NCBI RefSeq assembly: GCF_003048595.2
Contig: NZ_CP049270.1
Span: forward strand, 930,001 to 994,000
From: Campylobacter concisus
GTDB taxonomy: Bacteria > Campylobacterota > Campylobacteria > Campylobacterales > Campylobacteraceae
DNA length: 64,000 bases
Reading direction: 5' to 3'
Made by a program: the position numbers and the translations under genes. Under the pieces are notes generated by a model that saw only the letters and a program-made list of their open reading frames with translations, made no database searches and was not told the origin of the DNA. Positions 9,100 through 18,567 of the stretch are shown here, piece after piece; within the stretch, counting starts at the first letter, position 1, and the number at the start of each line of letters is the position of its first letter.

Positions 9100-10638
9100 T
9101 TGCTTCGAGATAACTTATTGGCATTTGTTATTTTCGCAATTTGTAGCGTTGGATTTTTCGTTTGGGGCTATCAATACATCCCGACAAATAACTACTTTTT
9201 ATTCTTGATCGCCAGCATGTTTGGTCTTTTTATGGCCTTTAATATCGGTGGAAATGACGTTGCAAACAGCTTTGGCACAAGCGTTGGCGCTAAGACTCTT
9301 ACGCTTAAGCAAGCTCTCATCATTGCAGCCATTTTTGAGCTTAGCGGTGCTATATTTGCAGGATCAGAGGTTACAAATACGATTAGAAACGAGATCGTGA
9401 AATTTCCAAGCGATCTAAATCCGATGAAATTTGTCATCATCATGATCTCAGCCCTTCTTAGCTCAGGCCTTTGGCTATTTTACGCATCCAAAAAAGGTCT
9501 ACCAGTCTCGACCACCCACTCGATCGTTGGCGGCATCGTTGGTGCAGGACTTGCTATGGGCTTTATGATAAAAGATCCAGAACCATTTAGCATGGTCTCA
9601 TGGGGTGAGATTGGCAGGATTGCCGTAAGTTGGGTTATCTCACCACTGCTTGGAGGTGTGATGTCTTACATTATATTTGGCTACGTAAAAAGTAAGATTA
9701 TTGAGCCAACACATGAACTTAAAATGAATCTAAAAGCTCTAAAAGCTGAGCGAAAAGCTTATAAAGAAAGCTTTATAAAGGCACTAAAAACGAAGCCGGC
9801 TGAGGAGCAAATAGCTACTCTTTCAAAGATCGCAGTTATCGATGAGGACGAGATCGAAACCACTGAATACAGCGAGTACCGTTCAAAAATTCGCATTATG
9901 AAAGATGGTGAAAAAGAGATAGACACTTTTAAGGCAATGAAAAAACATATCCCAATCATCGCTGGATTTGCCGCAATGGTGATCTCATCGATGATGCTTT
10001 TTAAAGGGCTTGAGCATATAAATTTAGCCTTTAGCATCATCCAAACTATCTGGATTATCTTTGTTATCGGAGCTCTAGCATATCTTGCAAGCCTTGCTAT
10101 CATAAACGTCATGAGTAAAAACGATAGCGAAAAGAGCATCAATAGAATTTTTTCATGGTTTCAAATTTTTACAGCTTCATCTTTTGCGTTTTCACACGGC
10201 GCAAACGACATCGCAAATGCAGTTGGACCATTTGCAGCTGTACTTGACGTGCTAAAAACTGGCTCTATAAACGAAAGCTCACCGATACCTAGCATCGCAA
10301 TGGTAACCTTTGGTATCTCACTTGTCGTTGGACTTTGGTTTTTAGGTAAAGAGGTGATCACTACCATCGGCTCAAAACTAGCTGAAATTTTGCCTACAAC
10401 TGGTTTTAGTGCCGAGCTTGCGTCAAGTATCGTCATACTTCTAGCCACAAAGCTTGGCATACCAGTTAGCTCAACTCATATCCTAATAGGCGCAGTTTTA
10501 GGCATCGGCATCGTAAATAAAAATGCAAACTGGAAAATGGTAAGACCAATCATTCTTGCTTGGCTCATCACGCTCCCAGCAGCTGCTATCTCATCAGCTA
10601 TATTTTATTTTGCCCTTGCTAAATTTTTAGGCGTTTAG
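9100..10638 (+). CDS. pit: inorganic phosphate transporter, PiT family
   Basis: This is a 512-residue integral membrane protein with the duplicated PiT signature. The first copy is GGNDVANSFGTSVGAKTLT (~50-70), the second is SHGANDIANAVGPFAAVL (~365-382), and each is followed by a STTHSIVG- or SSTHILIG-type segment. A hydrophilic cytoplasmic loop (~200-280), rich in Lys and Glu, separates the halves. The family carries metal-phosphate complexes into the cell, driven by the proton or sodium gradient. The start is TTG with AAGGGGG before it. Its divergent neighbour is a Ppx/GppA phosphatase, a plausible phosphate-economy pairing, although no Pho box was recognised. Confidence 0.92.
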   Translation: MLRDNLLAFVIFAICSVGFFVWGYQYIPTNNYFLFLIASMFGLFMAFNIGGNDVANSFGTSVGAKTLTLKQALIIAAIFELSGAIFAGSEVTNTIRNEIVKFPSDLNPMKFVIIMISALLSSGLWLFYASKKGLPVSTTHSIVGGIVGAGLAMGFMIKDPEPFSMVSWGEIGRIAVSWVISPLLGGVMSYIIFGYVKSKIIEPTHELKMNLKALKAERKAYKESFIKALKTKPAEEQIATLSKIAVIDEDEIETTEYSEYRSKIRIMKDGEKEIDTFKAMKKHIPIIAGFAAMVISSMMLFKGLEHINLAFSIIQTIWIIFVIGALAYLASLAIINVMSKNDSEKSINRIFSWFQIFTASSFAFSHGANDIANAVGPFAAVLDVLKTGSINESSPIPSIAMVTFGISLVVGLWFLGKEVITTIGSKLAEILPTTGFSAELASSIVILLATKLGIPVSSTHILIGAVLGIGIVNKNANWKMVRPIILAWLITLPAAAISSAIFYFALAKFLGV

Positions 10639-10705
10639 TCATATTTTTAAGTAGCAAAAACCGCCCTATTTTTTAGATATTTTTTGTATAAATTTTATAT
10701 GAGAG

Positions 10706-10732
10706 CTTGGCAAGTTGATCCAACCTGCCAAG
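10706..10732. terminator. hairpin between convergent pit and clpB
   Basis: CTTGGCA-A-GTTG pairs with CAAC-C-TGCCAAG around a three-base loop, with one A/C mismatch. It stands between two convergent genes and can serve both, though no long T-run follows on either side. Confidence 0.5.
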
Positions 10733-10743
10733 TAAATTTGAAG

Positions 10744-13317
10744 TTATTTTTTCTTAATGATGATCTTCTCGCCATCGCTATCAATGGTGATCTCATCGCC
10801 ACTTTCAAGCCCATCTTTTAAGATCATATCAGCGATCTTATCTTCAACTAGCTCATAAAGCGCTCTTCTAAGAGGCCTTGCACCATAAACTATGTCAAAG
10901 CCAGCTTTTGCGATAAATTTCTTAGCCTCTTCGCTCAAAATTGCCTTGATACCGCGGTTATGAAGAGTTTTTTCAAGCTCTTTAAACATGATCTCAACGA
11001 TAGAGATTAGGCCTTGCTCATTTAGAGGATTAAAAATGATAGTATCATCAAGCCTATTTAAAAACTCAGGTTTAAAGTAGTTTTTAAGCTCGTTTTTAAC
11101 AGCCACATCACGATCTTCGCCCTTTAGCTCCATTATGAAATTTGAAGCGATGTTTGAAGTTAAAATGATGATAGTATTTTTAAAATCAACCGTTACACCC
11201 TTGTTATCAGTAGCGCGTCCATCATCTAAAATCCCCAAAAGTATGTTAAACACATCCTTATGTGCCTTTTCAACCTCGTCAAAAAGTATGACTGAGTAAG
11301 GTCTTCTACGAACTGCCTCTGTTAGCTGACCACCCTCATCGTATCCTACATATCCTGGAGGCGCACCAAGTAGCCTGCTCACGCTGTGTTTTTCCATATA
11401 TTCGCTCATATCAAAGCGGATAAGTGCCTTCTCATCGTCAAATAAAAACTTGGCCAAAGCCTTAGCAGACTGAGTTTTACCAACGCCTGTTGGTCCAAGA
11501 AATAAAAACGAACCAATCGGCCTTTGACCCTCATTTAGCCCTGCTTTGTTTCTCTTAACAGCACGTGCAAGTGCGTGTAGTGCGTCATCTTGACCGACAA
11601 CACTCTCTCTTAGATGCTCTTCAATGCGCAGATATTTCTCTTTTTCGCTTGTTAGCATCTTTTTAACTGAAATTCCAGTCCATTTGCTCAAAATTTCAGC
11701 CACAAGCTCTTCATCAACTTGATTTTTAAGAAGCACGCCCTCTTTTTTCATGCTCTCCCATTTTTCTTCAAGCTCGTGTTTGTGCTTTTTAGCGTCAGCT
11801 ATCTTGCCGTATTCTATCTCGGCAGCCTTTTGAAGATCGCCATTTCTTTTAGCTATCTCAGCTTGTGATTTTAAGCTATCGATCTCTTTTGTAGCTTTTG
11901 AAATTCCGCCGAAAACTGCCTTTTCATTTTCAAATTTAGTATCAAGCGCTAGCTTTTTCTCGTTCAGGTCAGCTATCTCTTTTTCGATCTCGCCAAGTCT
12001 TTCTTTGTTTTTATCAGCATTCTCCATCTTTAGAGCTTCTTTTTCTACTTGAAGTGTTACGATCTCGCGTTTTATCTTTGAAAGCTCGTATGGCTCGCTC
12101 TCTATTTGCATCTTAAGCTCAGCTGCTGCCTCATCTATAAGGTCGATCGCCTTATCTGGCAAGAAGCGGTTTGCGATGTAGCGGTCACTTAACCTTGCTG
12201 CGGCAACTAGCGCACTATCTGTTATCGTGATGCCGTGATGAACTTCAAGGCGCTCTTTTATGCCACGTAAAATTTGAAGTGCCTCATTTACGCTTGGCTC
12301 TTTGACGTCTATTGGCTGGAAGCGCCTTTGAAGTGCCGCATCTTTTTCAAAGTACTTTCTATACTCTTTTAATGTCGTCGCACCAACAGCGTGAAGCTCG
12401 CCACGTGCAAGAGCTGGTTTTAGGATATTTGCAGCGTCCATTCCGCCCTCGCTCGCACCAGCTCCTACTATGGTGTGAATCTCATCTATAAAAAGTATGA
12501 TATTACCAGCTTTTTTGACCTCGTCGATGACAGCTTTTAGCCTGTCTTCAAACTCACCCCTATACTTTGCGCCAGCTACAACTGCGCTCATATCAAGCGC
12601 GATGACACGCTTGTTTGCAAGACTTGTTGGCACATCGCGAGCCACTATCTTTTGAGCTAGCCCCTCAACGATGGCAGTTTTACCAACACCTGGCTCACCA
12701 AGCAAGATAGGGTTGTTTTTGCTCTTTCTTATTAAAATTTGCATCATCCTAGTGATCTCTTCATCGCGGCCGATGACTGGATCAAGCTCTTTATTTAGGG
12801 CTTTTTGCGTTAGATCGATACCAAATTTCTCTAAGCTATCAAGGGTATCATCGCCAGTTTGGCTATCTATCTTTTTACCGCCTCTTATGCTTTCAAGGTT
12901 CTTTTTAATCTCTAAGATGTCGCAAAATTTGCTTAAAATTTGTTTGATCTCACTAAGCTCAAGAGCCGAGATGATCCATGTATCAACAGCTATGTAGCTA
13001 TCGCCCATACTTACCATCAAAGCTTTTGCGTTTTCAAGCGAATTTATAAGCTCTCTTGAAACCGAAACGTTATCTTTTGTGACATTTGAGCTACTTGGAA
13101 GTGAAGAAATTTTACTTTTTACTTCAAGCTCGACAGCATCTTTACTTACATTCATTTTATTAAACACTTGGTTTAAAATGGAATTGCTATCTGCAAGCAA
13201 AGCCCAAAAAATATGAAGCGGAACAACTTGCGGATTTTTAGAAAATATCGCTAAACTAATACCTTTTTCAAGAGTTTCTTGCATCTGAGCTGTTAAATTT
13301 TCTGTTATATCAGCCAT
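10744..13317 (-). CDS. clpB: ATP-dependent disaggregase ClpB
   Basis: This is an 857-residue Hsp100 unfoldase that works with DnaK to resolubilise aggregates. In order it has the Clp N-domain (1-~145), AAA-1 with Walker [10 protein letters not shown] (~200) and Walker [10 protein letters not shown], the coiled-coil M domain (~400-520) that separates ClpB from ClpA/ClpC, and AAA-2 with GPTGVGKTQ (~600) and [13 protein letters not shown]-terminal small domain with [14 protein letters not shown] closes it. The second P-loop reads GKTQ rather than the commoner GKTE. The gene is single and divergent from ctpA. It is preceded by a consensus promoter and a HAIR-like inverted repeat, so heat-shock control by HspR is expected. 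Confidence 0.97.
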   Translation of the reverse strand: MADITENLTAQMQETLEKGISLAIFSKNPQVVPLHIFWALLADSNSILNQVFNKMNVSKDAVELEVKSKISSLPSSSNVTKDNVSVSRELINSLENAKALMVSMGDSYIAVDTWIISALELSEIKQILSKFCDILEIKKNLESIRGGKKIDSQTGDDTLDSLEKFGIDLTQKALNKELDPVIGRDEEITRMMQILIRKSKNNPILLGEPGVGKTAIVEGLAQKIVARDVPTSLANKRVIALDMSAVVAGAKYRGEFEDRLKAVIDEVKKAGNIILFIDEIHTIVGAGASEGGMDAANILKPALARGELHAVGATTLKEYRKYFEKDAALQRRFQPIDVKEPSVNEALQILRGIKERLEVHHGITITDSALVAAARLSDRYIANRFLPDKAIDLIDEAAAELKMQIESEPYELSKIKREIVTLQVEKEALKMENADKNKERLGEIEKEIADLNEKKLALDTKFENEKAVFGGISKATKEIDSLKSQAEIAKRNGDLQKAAEIEYGKIADAKKHKHELEEKWESMKKEGVLLKNQVDEELVAEILSKWTGISVKKMLTSEKEKYLRIEEHLRESVVGQDDALHALARAVKRNKAGLNEGQRPIGSFLFLGPTGVGKTQSAKALAKFLFDDEKALIRFDMSEYMEKHSVSRLLGAPPGYVGYDEGGQLTEAVRRRPYSVILFDEVEKAHKDVFNILLGILDDGRATDNKGVTVDFKNTIIILTSNIASNFIMELKGEDRDVAVKNELKNYFKPEFLNRLDDTIIFNPLNEQGLISIVEIMFKELEKTLHNRGIKAILSEEAKKFIAKAGFDIVYGARPLRRALYELVEDKIADMILKDGLESGDEITIDSDGEKIIIKKK

Positions 13318-13349
13318 TAAATCTCCTTGGATTATTTTATATGGTCGCC

Positions 13350-13378
13350 ATTATATAACTTTAGTCTTATATTGTCAA
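13350..13378 (-). promoter_or_regulatory. consensus sigma-70 promoter of clpB
   Basis: On the minus strand TTGACA and TATAAT are separated by exactly 17 bases, 33 bases before the ATG. CCAAGGAG provides the ribosome site. Confidence 0.75.
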
Positions 13379-13379
13379 G
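13359..13379 (-). promoter_or_regulatory. HAIR-like inverted repeat (candidate HspR operator) at clpB
   Basis: CTTGACA-N7-ACTAAAG compares with the HspR/HAIR consensus CTTGAGT-N7-ACTCAAG at 11 of 14 positions. It overlaps the -35 box and the spacer of the clpB promoter, a position where a bound repressor would block RNA polymerase. Confidence 0.5.
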
Positions 13380-13536
13380 TATTTTTATAATGCTTGTCAC
13401 TCTTTTTATTTAATTGCTAAAATTCGCTGTTATAAATTTGTATCAAAAACTATTTAAAAGCAAAAATATAAGCTTAAATTTATACTTTTTTTAGCCAAAA
13501 GCTAATAGAATTGAGCCAAAAAATATAGGAGATAGT

Positions 13537-14844
13537 TTGAATAAATTTACTAGATCTTTTGCGCTAAAAATAACAGGCGCCTTACTCATCTCAAGCGTAG
13601 CAGTAAATGCACTTTTTGCTAAAACTGAAGATGAGGCGAGTGCAAAACTTGAAGCACTTTCAAAACTTACAAAAACCATCTCAACTGTTGAAAAATACTA
13701 CGTTGATGACATTAAATTTAAAGAGATAATTGACAAAGCCATCGCTGGTTTGATGCAAAATTTAGATGCTCACTCAAGCTTTTTAAATGAAAAAGCATAT
13801 AAAGATATGCAGGTGCAAACAAGCGGCGAATTTGGCGGACTTGGCATAACAGTTGGCATGAAAGATAGCGCACTAACCGTTATCTCGCCTATCGAGGACA
13901 CTCCAGCTGATAAAGCAGGCATAAAAGCAGGCGATATCATTTTAAGGATCGATGGCAACTCGACTATCGGCACAACGATAGATGAAGCCGTAAATAAGAT
14001 GCGCGGCAAGCCAAAAACTCCAATAACTATCACAATTTTGCGAAAAGGCGAGCAAAAGCCATTTGACGCAAAGATCATAAGAGATCTTATAAAGGTTGAG
14101 TCTGTCTATGCAAAAATGATAGAAAACGATAACATCCTTTATATACGCGTCACAAATTTTGACAAAAACGTCGTTACAAAGGTAAAAGATGCTATCAAAG
14201 AGCATCCAAAAGCAAATGGCATCATACTTGATCTTAGAAACAACCCTGGTGGTCTTTTAAATCAAGCTGTCGATCTAGTGGATCTTTTCGTAGATAATGG
14301 CATCATAGTATCTCAAAAAGGTCGTGATGCATCTGAAAATGTAGAGTATAAAGCAAGTGCTAGCAAAACCTTATCAAAACTCCCACTTGTTGTCCTTGTA
14401 AATGGCGGAAGCGCAAGTGCTAGCGAGATAGTAAGTGGCTCACTGCAAGATCACAAGCGTGCGGTGATAATTGGCGAAAACACATTTGGTAAAGGCAGCG
14501 TTCAGGTAATCTTGCCAATAGACGACACTGAAGCGCTAAGACTAACCATTGCAAGATACTACTTGCCAAGTGGCAGAACTATCCAAGCAGTTGGCGTAAC
14601 GCCTGATGTAATAGTACATCCAGGCAAAGTGCCACAAAGCGATGATAGTGCATTTAGCATCAAAGAGAGCGAACTAAAAGCACACCTAAAGAGCGAACTA
14701 AACAAGATAAATCCAACAAGTGAAGGCAATAAAACTGAAGCAAAAGATGATAAAAACATAATCACACAGAAAAAAGTCGATGAGGATATTCAGTTAAAAA
14801 CAGCGATTGATACGATCAAAATTTTAAAGATAAAACAACAATAA
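13537..14844 (+). CDS. ctpA: carboxyl-terminal processing protease CtpA (S41 family)
   Basis: This 435-residue periplasmic serine protease begins with a signal segment ([17 protein letters not shown], cleavage after ~Ala28). A tail-binding N-terminal part with [17 protein letters not shown] follows. The PDZ domain (~95-175) contains GGLGITVG and [16 protein letters not shown]. The S41 core holds the catalytic Ser in [14 protein letters not shown] (~290) and the catalytic Lys in [11 protein letters not shown] (~317). It trims or degrades periplasmic proteins from their C-terminus. The start is TTG with AGGAGA just upstream. purC follows by 16 bases, so the protease leads a purine-synthesis transcript. 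Confidence 0.93.
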   Translation: MNKFTRSFALKITGALLISSVAVNALFAKTEDEASAKLEALSKLTKTISTVEKYYVDDIKFKEIIDKAIAGLMQNLDAHSSFLNEKAYKDMQVQTSGEFGGLGITVGMKDSALTVISPIEDTPADKAGIKAGDIILRIDGNSTIGTTIDEAVNKMRGKPKTPITITILRKGEQKPFDAKIIRDLIKVESVYAKMIENDNILYIRVTNFDKNVVTKVKDAIKEHPKANGIILDLRNNPGGLLNQAVDLVDLFVDNGIIVSQKGRDASENVEYKASASKTLSKLPLVVLVNGGSASASEIVSGSLQDHKRAVIIGENTFGKGSVQVILPIDDTEALRLTIARYYLPSGRTIQAVGVTPDVIVHPGKVPQSDDSAFSIKESELKAHLKSELNKINPTSEGNKTEAKDDKNIITQKKVDEDIQLKTAIDTIKILKIKQQ

Positions 14845-14860
14845 TCTAAAGGAGAACAAC

Positions 14861-15571
14861 ATGCAAAAAAGAGAGCTTATCTATGAGGGAAAAGGCAAGA
14901 AAATGTACGCCACAGATGATCCAAATCTACTTGTGGCTGAATTTAAAGACGATCTAACAGCATTTGACGCTCAAAAAAGAGGCAACGAAGCTGGCAAAGG
15001 CGCACTAAATAACAAAATCTCTACTCAGCTTTTTAAACTGCTAGAGAGCAAAGGTATCGTGACTGACCTAGTTGAGACAATAAGCGACACTGAGCAAGTG
15101 GTGAAAAAATGCGAGATTATACCTCTTGAAGTTGTTGTGAGAAATATTGCAACTGGCTCACTTAGCAAAAGGCTTGGCATAAAAGAAGGCACAGTTCTAC
15201 CTTTTACACTTGTTGAGTTCTACTACAAAAATGACGATTTGCACGATCCACTAGTTACTGACGAGCACTGCATCATCATGGGTCTAGTAAAGAGCGAAAA
15301 AGATCTTCAAACTCTAAGACACACAGCAAGAGAGATCAACTCTATCTTATTTAAATTCTTTGCAGAGAGAAATTTAAAACTAGTTGATTTCAAAGTCGAA
15401 TTTGGTATAGACAAAGATGGCAACATCATCTTAGCTGACGAGATAAGCCCTGATAGCTGCAGATTTTGGGATGCTACAACAAACGAAAAACTTGACAAAG
15501 ATAGATTTAGACAAGACCTTGGTAGCGTAAAAGTAGCTTACGAAGAAGTTTTAAGAAGAATTCTTTCTTAA
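14861..15571 (+). CDS. purC: phosphoribosylaminoimidazole-succinocarboxamide synthase PurC
   Basis: This 236-residue SAICAR synthetase joins CAIR and aspartate with ATP in de novo purine synthesis. Diagnostic segments are [17 protein letters not shown] (nucleotide loop), [29 protein letters not shown] and [12 protein letters not shown], all at the usual spacing. The length matches the short bacterial form. AAAGGAG precedes the ATG. purS begins eight bases after the stop, and purQ follows, forming a compact purine cluster behind ctpA. Confidence 0.97.
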   Translation: MQKRELIYEGKGKKMYATDDPNLLVAEFKDDLTAFDAQKRGNEAGKGALNNKISTQLFKLLESKGIVTDLVETISDTEQVVKKCEIIPLEVVVRNIATGSLSKRLGIKEGTVLPFTLVEFYYKNDDLHDPLVTDEHCIIMGLVKSEKDLQTLRHTAREINSILFKFFAERNLKLVDFKVEFGIDKDGNIILADEISPDSCRFWDATTNEKLDKDRFRQDLGSVKVAYEEVLRRILS

Positions 15572-15579
15572 GGACAAAG

Positions 15580-15816
15580 ATGAAAGCTGTCGTAAATATA
15601 GCATTAAGAAGTGGGGTCTTAGACCCTGCTGGTAAGGCAGTGGAGCACGCGCTAAATTCGCTTGGATTTAGCGGTGTTTCAAATGTCAGGATAGGCAAAC
15701 AAATCGTTTTAGACATCGACGAGAGCGATAAAAACAAAGCAAAAGAGCAGCTAAAAGTGATGTGTGAAGAGCTTCTAGCAAACACTGTCATCGAAGACTA
15801 CGAGATCGTGCTATGA
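15580..15816 (+). CDS. purS: phosphoribosylformylglycinamidine synthase subunit PurS
   Basis: This 78-residue protein is the small dimeric subunit of the three-part FGAM synthase (PurS-PurL-PurQ). It shows the family opening KAVVNIALRSGVLDPAGKAVEHAL, written here as the KAVVNIAL and VLDPAGKAVEHAL segments, and the FSGVSNVRIGKQIVLDID strand. PurS bridges PurQ and PurL so that ammonia can pass between their active sites. It sits between purC and purQ and overlaps purQ by four bases (ATGA), indicating translational coupling. PurL is not in this window. Confidence 0.95.
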   Translation: MKAVVNIALRSGVLDPAGKAVEHALNSLGFSGVSNVRIGKQIVLDIDESDKNKAKEQLKVMCEELLANTVIEDYEIVL

Positions 15817-16478
15817 AAGTAGCGATCATACTTTTTCCTGGCACAAACTGCGAAGAAGACACAGCTCACGCTTTTAAACTACTTGGCTGCCAAACGCAGA
15901 TCATCTGGCACAAAGAAGATAAGATCGAAGCTGATCTAGTCGTTTTGCCTGGTGGTTTTAGCTACGGCGATTACCTAAGAACGGCTGCGATAGCTAAATT
16001 TAGCCCAGCGATGCAAGCTGTAAAAGAGCATGCGAAAAAAGGCGGCTACATCCTAGGAATTTGCAATGGCTTTCAGATGCTTCTTGAGCTTGGACTTTTA
16101 AAAGGTGCAATGAGAAGAAATAAAAATTTAAATTTCGTCTCAAAATATCACCATCTAAAAGTGATCTCAAATAGCAATAAATTCCTAGCAAATTTAGCCA
16201 AAAACGAAGTAGTAAATATCCCTATCGCTCATGGCGAGGGCAACTATTATACTGATGAAAACACTCTAAAAAGCCTTTACGACAACGATCAAGTACTACT
16301 AAAATACTGTGATGCTAAAGGTAACGAAATAAATCCAAATGGCTCAGTCGATAGCATAGCTGGAATTTGTGATGAGAGCAAAAAGATTTTTGGTCTTATG
16401 CCTCATCCTGAGCGTGCTTGTGAGAAAATTTTAGGTACAGATGATGGTATGAAGATGCTAAAAGGTCTAGTTTGGTAA
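15813..16478 (+). CDS. purQ: phosphoribosylformylglycinamidine synthase glutaminase subunit PurQ
   Basis: This is a class I glutamine amidotransferase of 221 residues. The nucleophile Cys is in GICNGFQMLLELGLL (~86), the catalytic His/Glu pair is in LMPHPERACE (~203), and the start GTNCEEDTAHAF is typical of PurQ. It releases ammonia from glutamine for conversion of FGAR to FGAM by PurL. The start codon overlaps the purS stop, and its own stop overlaps the TTG of the next gene by seven bases, so translation looks coupled through the whole run. Confidence 0.96.
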   Translation: MKVAIILFPGTNCEEDTAHAFKLLGCQTQIIWHKEDKIEADLVVLPGGFSYGDYLRTAAIAKFSPAMQAVKEHAKKGGYILGICNGFQMLLELGLLKGAMRRNKNLNFVSKYHHLKVISNSNKFLANLAKNEVVNIPIAHGEGNYYTDENTLKSLYDNDQVLLKYCDAKGNEINPNGSVDSIAGICDESKKIFGLMPHPERACEKILGTDDGMKMLKGLVW

Positions 16479-17767
16479 AACATTTTCTTTTTATCTCCCT
16501 ACTCGTACTAAATTTATTTGCTGTAAATACCGACGAGGTAAGCGTTTTTGACATGATGGACGAAGCTAGGGAGGATAAATTTGTAAATAGCCCTACTTCA
16601 AATCCAAAAACTCAAAAACCGCCAAAAGAACAAGATTTTTCAAGAAAATTTGTGTCACCACAGCCAGAACGTATCACTCCAGAGCAGATGCGAAACATTG
16701 TGCCAACAAACGAGCCAGACATTAGCGTTCCAGACAATCAAGTATATGACAAGATCAAAGTAAAAGAGCTTCTTTTAAAAGCCACAAATGTGCCAAAAAA
16801 TGTTGTTATAGGAGAAATTTTTAGTATTGAGATAGTGGCTGATACGCAAAATGACTTTGAGTTTGAGTTTGAGACACAGCTTGATGAAACAAATATCAAA
16901 TGGCTAAATAAGAAAAATTTTCAATGGGTAAAAAGTGAAGACAACAAATATGTAGGTACTTTTTATCTTGAGGCAACAAGCATTGACGCAAAGACTTTAA
17001 AAGTTAGCTTAACCCTAAAAAGAAATGGCGAAAACTATCAGAGCTCAAGCATAAATATCTTTTTGCCGAAGTTAAAAGAGCTTAGAAGTGATGAGAACTA
17101 CAACCATATCGTGGCTGATAATCTTGAAGTTAAGAAATTTAAGACAACAAAATTTGATGATATAAACAATATCATGGTTGTAGAAATTTATGGCAACAAT
17201 GTCGATCTAAGCGCCTTTAATATTGAAAATAAAACGATATTAAAGCAAGGCGTAGATACTATAAATGGCGACTTTAACTCACAAAGTGCATATTATTTTG
17301 CAGTATTTAAGCCAAACAAAAAATCGCTTGACTTTAATTATTACAACCTAAAAAAGGCTAAATTTGAAAGCTTTTCTTTACCAGTTAGTGTCGAAGATGA
17401 CGATGTCAGCACACAAATCGGACTAAACCCAAAACAAAGCGAGTTTAGCACCTATAAAGATGTCACGATCTACTCTTGTGCGGTAATTTTTATATTATTA
17501 GCTATTTGGCGCAGAAGGCTTAGCTACTTTTTCGTAGCAACCATTTTTATAGCACTTGGAATTTATACCTACAACCCTTTTGGTAAGGCTGTTCTAAAAC
17601 CAGATATTAGCGTTTCGATCTTGCCTACAAAAAACTCAACCATCTTTTACACATCCCGTAAAAATGAAAATGTAGAAATTTTAGACACTAAAGGTGACTA
17701 CTCTAAAATTTTATTTGCTGATGGTAAGATTGGCTGGGTAAAAAAGGATAATCTTGTCAAAAATTAG
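16472..17767 (+). CDS. membrane protein with a C-terminal SH3-like domain, function unknown
   Basis: This 431-residue protein has no clear functional assignment. An N-terminal signal (FLFISLLVLNLFA) leads into a Pro- and Gln-rich stretch (~45-85). A large beta-rich periplasmic region of BatD-like aspect follows (~95-325). Two membrane helices come next (SCAVIFILLAIW and YFFVATIFIALGIYTY, ~332-370), and the C-terminus is a bacterial SH3-like domain (SVSILPTKNSTIFY to GKIGWVKKDNLV). SH3b domains often bind peptidoglycan or peptides, so a cell-envelope role is likely but unproven. The start is TTG and overlaps purQ. The stop overlaps plsC by 14 bases. Confidence 0.75.
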   Translation: MVKHFLFISLLVLNLFAVNTDEVSVFDMMDEAREDKFVNSPTSNPKTQKPPKEQDFSRKFVSPQPERITPEQMRNIVPTNEPDISVPDNQVYDKIKVKELLLKATNVPKNVVIGEIFSIEIVADTQNDFEFEFETQLDETNIKWLNKKNFQWVKSEDNKYVGTFYLEATSIDAKTLKVSLTLKRNGENYQSSSINIFLPKLKELRSDENYNHIVADNLEVKKFKTTKFDDINNIMVVEIYGNNVDLSAFNIENKTILKQGVDTINGDFNSQSAYYFAVFKPNKKSLDFNYYNLKKAKFESFSLPVSVEDDDVSTQIGLNPKQSEFSTYKDVTIYSCAVIFILLAIWRRRLSYFFVATIFIALGIYTYNPFGKAVLKPDISVSILPTKNSTIFYTSRKNENVEILDTKGDYSKILFADGKIGWVKKDNLVKN

Positions 17768-18422
17768 AGCTTTATTTTTTGCTATTGAGTTTGTTATCAG
17801 CGTTATTCTAGTCGTCTTTTTTATGTGGCTATTTAATGATAAAAATAGAGACATAAGAAAATTTTGGGGAAGGTCGCAAAGATTTTTTGGTGGATATAAA
17901 CTTGAAGTGATAGGCGATTTTAGTGATGAGGCAAATATCTTGCTCATAAACCACCAAAGTATGCTTGATATTATTGTCCTTGAAGAGGTTCATCCAAAAA
18001 ATCTTTGCTGGATAGCAAAGGTACAAATTGGCAAGATTCCTATAATTGGTAAAATTTTAAGCTTACCAAAAATGATAGCGGTTGAGCGTGAAAATAAACA
18101 TTCACTAATAAAGCTTTTAAGTGAAGCAAAAGATAGGGTTGAAAATGGTCGCGTTTTAGCCATATTTCCCGAAGGAACTAGATCTCAAACCAATAAGCTT
18201 TTGCCTTTTAAGGGTGGTGCAAAATTATTAGTTGAAAAACTAAATTTAAAAGTCCAGCCTATCGTTATCGTAGGAAGCGATGCGATGAAAGTAAAAGAAT
18301 TTAGCTTTAAAAAAGCAGATATCAAGCTCTTTTGCCTTGATCTAGTCGATACTTCAAAAGAAAACTGGTTAGAGACAACTAGAGAGAGTATGCAAAAAGT
18401 CCTAGACGAAAATAGAAAATAA
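17754..18422 (+). CDS. plsC: 1-acyl-sn-glycerol-3-phosphate acyltransferase PlsC
   Basis: This 222-residue membrane acyltransferase makes phosphatidic acid from lysophosphatidic acid. After one N-terminal helix (ALFFAIEFVISVILVVFFMW) come the four family blocks: NHQSMLDIIVL (the HX4D motif, ~65-70), KIPIIGKILSLPKMIAVER (block II), FPEGTRSQTNKLLPFKGG (block III) and LKVQPIVIVG (block IV). The start is TTG inside the upstream SH3-domain gene. The 14-base overlap implies co-translation of this lipid enzyme with an envelope protein and the purine genes. No recognised terminator separates them. Confidence 0.93.
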   Translation: MSKIRALFFAIEFVISVILVVFFMWLFNDKNRDIRKFWGRSQRFFGGYKLEVIGDFSDEANILLINHQSMLDIIVLEEVHPKNLCWIAKVQIGKIPIIGKILSLPKMIAVERENKHSLIKLLSEAKDRVENGRVLAIFPEGTRSQTNKLLPFKGGAKLLVEKLNLKVQPIVIVGSDAMKVKEFSFKKADIKLFCLDLVDTSKENWLETTRESMQKVLDENRK

Positions 18423-18517
18423 ATTTAGTTTTGCAAATTTGCAAAGCCCCTACTCTATATCATTATCTATAAAAATTTGACTTTATATACTAGAAATTTT
18501 TATCAATAAATTTAAAA

Positions 18518-18540
18518 AGGTCTAGCGGAGAGCTAGACCT
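18518..18540 (-). terminator. terminator of the chemoreceptor gene
   Basis: AGGTCTAGC pairs with GCTAGACCT around a five-base loop. On the minus strand it is followed by TTTTTAAATTT, 28 bases beyond the stop codon of the chemoreceptor. Confidence 0.75.
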
Positions 18541-18567
18541 AAAAATATTAGTTTTGTAGATAAGTTC

